DNA from: an uncultured Oribacterium sp.
Lineage (GTDB): Bacteria > Bacillota > Clostridia > Lachnospirales > Lachnospiraceae
Length of the DNA: 15,404 bases
Assembly: GCA_938030845.1 (NCBI GenBank)
Contig: CALHIC010000459.1
Span: 1 to 15,404 of the forward strand
Direction of reading: 5' to 3'
The translations under genes and the position numbers were made by a program. This document shows, one piece after another, positions 14,657 through 15,404 of this stretch (position 1 is its first letter; every line of letters starts with the position of its first letter). The notes beneath the pieces are model-generated. The model did no database searches and had not been told where the DNA came from. It saw only the letters and a list, made by a program, of their open reading frames with translations.

Positions 14657-15379
14657 ATGCAAAAGTTTTTTACACAAACTAAGGCATTTTCAAGAAGGAT
14701 TTTGAAGGCTTTAGAAAATTACGGAAGAAAAAGCTTAGGAGTTCTTACCCTATGTTCTCTTCTGGCAAGCTCTCCGGTTTTTGCCGGAATCCCTTTAAAA
14801 CAGGGAGATGGTGCAGTGAATGATGCCCAGGTCAATGCGGCTATTGAAGTTTATAACAGAATTCCTGCATCCATTCGTTTACAGTATGAGTTGAATCATA
14901 ACAGTATTACTTTTTTTAACAGTAAACAAAGACGAGACAATGTCATCGGCATGTATACCGCTTTGGACGGAATGGAAGCAAACATAATGCTATCCGACCA
15001 GGACTTACTGGGAGCCTACGCTCTTGCCCATGAAATCGGACATTATTTCGATGATGTAGTATATAAAGACGAAGAAATTCTTTTACAAGAAAAGCGTTAT
15101 GGAAATCAGGTCTTCCGCTATGTTACCAGAGGAAAACGCTCTCGTTCCGAGGAAGCGGATTTCGTAGCAATCTATCAGCAGGAAGCCAATCAAAACGGTT
15201 TAGTAACCCAATATGAGAAATCCGACAGTACAGAGTACTTTGCCGGAAGCTTTAAGGCTTATGTAGATACTCCCGAGCAGCTGCAGGTTGTAGCTCCCGC
15301 TACCTATGCTTTTATCGATCAATTGGTAACGGAATTTAACGCTAGCCACCCGGTACCGGAGGAAGCGGTAAACGCATAA
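14657..15379 (+). CDS. Secreted zinc metallopeptidase, anthrax lethal factor / Pro-Pro endopeptidase-like (M34-type)
   Basis: A 240-residue protein with a long, basic N-region (1-27), a hydrophobic core 'LGVLTLCSLLASSPVFA' (27-43) and a likely signal peptidase site after VFA-43, so the mature enzyme of about 197 residues is exported. The zinc site is HEIGH (H125, E126, H129). A third ligand is likely E193 in 'STEYFAGSFKAYVD', preceded seven residues earlier by Y186. The same Tyr-x6-Glu spacing occurs in anthrax lethal factor (Y728, E735) and C. difficile PPEP-1 (Y178, E185), and the following 'APATYAFIDQL' resembles lethal factor's C-terminus. Size fits PPEP-type secreted enzymes, which cut Pro-Pro bonds in surface proteins. 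ATG 14657 was chosen for its AAAGGAG site and because the signal peptide then has normal length; an ATG at 14567 adds 30 residues. No LPxTG-type anchor is present. The substrate is unknown. Confidence 0.8.
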   Translation: MQKFFTQTKAFSRRILKALENYGRKSLGVLTLCSLLASSPVFAGIPLKQGDGAVNDAQVNAAIEVYNRIPASIRLQYELNHNSITFFNSKQRRDNVIGMYTALDGMEANIMLSDQDLLGAYALAHEIGHYFDDVVYKDEEILLQEKRYGNQVFRYVTRGKRSRSEEADFVAIYQQEANQNGLVTQYEKSDSTEYFAGSFKAYVDTPEQLQVVAPATYAFIDQLVTEFNASHPVPEEAVNA

Positions 15380-15404
15380 GAATCTAATTAGCTTATATCA
15401 AGCG

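Overview
The window looks like two unrelated pieces of bacterial DNA joined near base 8,725. Bases 1 to about 8,720 are very A+T-rich by eye. They use mostly A/T-ending codons, and their protein sequences resemble Fusobacterium. Bases from about 8,730 to the end are clearly richer in G+C, have strong AAGGAGG-type ribosome binding sites, and look like a Firmicute, probably an oral-type Lachnospiraceae relative. This taxonomy is inferred from composition and protein character; no search was run. The join cuts a TetR regulator gene just before its DNA-binding helices, so a chimeric (mis-assembled) contig is the simplest explanation and a very recent transfer the alternative.

Left part, all on the minus strand. 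The window edge holds the first 18 codons of a probable sigma factor. Reading in the direction of transcription, a likely operon runs miaB (tRNA methylthiotransferase), rho (termination factor), a membrane-anchored LysM/M23 peptidoglycan hydrolase, then ispG (isoprenoid synthesis). An extended -10 promoter lies upstream of miaB, and a strong hairpin sits at the end of the hydrolase gene. Upstream of that operon is an RND-type efflux pump gene with the truncated TetR gene behind it. Between the two lies a pair of 12-bp palindromes that look like the TetR operator.

Right part. One minus-strand operon reads NRAMP-like transporter, pxpB, pxpC, accB, accC, pxpA. PxpA/B/C form the prokaryotic ATP-dependent 5-oxoprolinase. 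AccB and AccC are a biotin carrier and a biotin carboxylase, but no acetyl-CoA carboxyltransferase gene accompanies them. PxpB and PxpC are homologous to the carboxyltransferase half of urea carboxylase, so the four genes pxpB-pxpC-accB-accC are the separate parts of a urea-carboxylase-like enzyme with PxpA as added hydrolase. This is the most interesting system here. The transporter lacks both hallmark metal-binding motifs of NRAMP proteins and may carry the organic substrate. A sigma-70-type promoter and two palindromes precede the operon.

Divergent from it, on the plus strand, is a secreted zinc metallopeptidase of the anthrax lethal factor / Pro-Pro endopeptidase type, with two hairpins in its leader. 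No tRNA, rRNA, CRISPR array or insertion sequence was seen.
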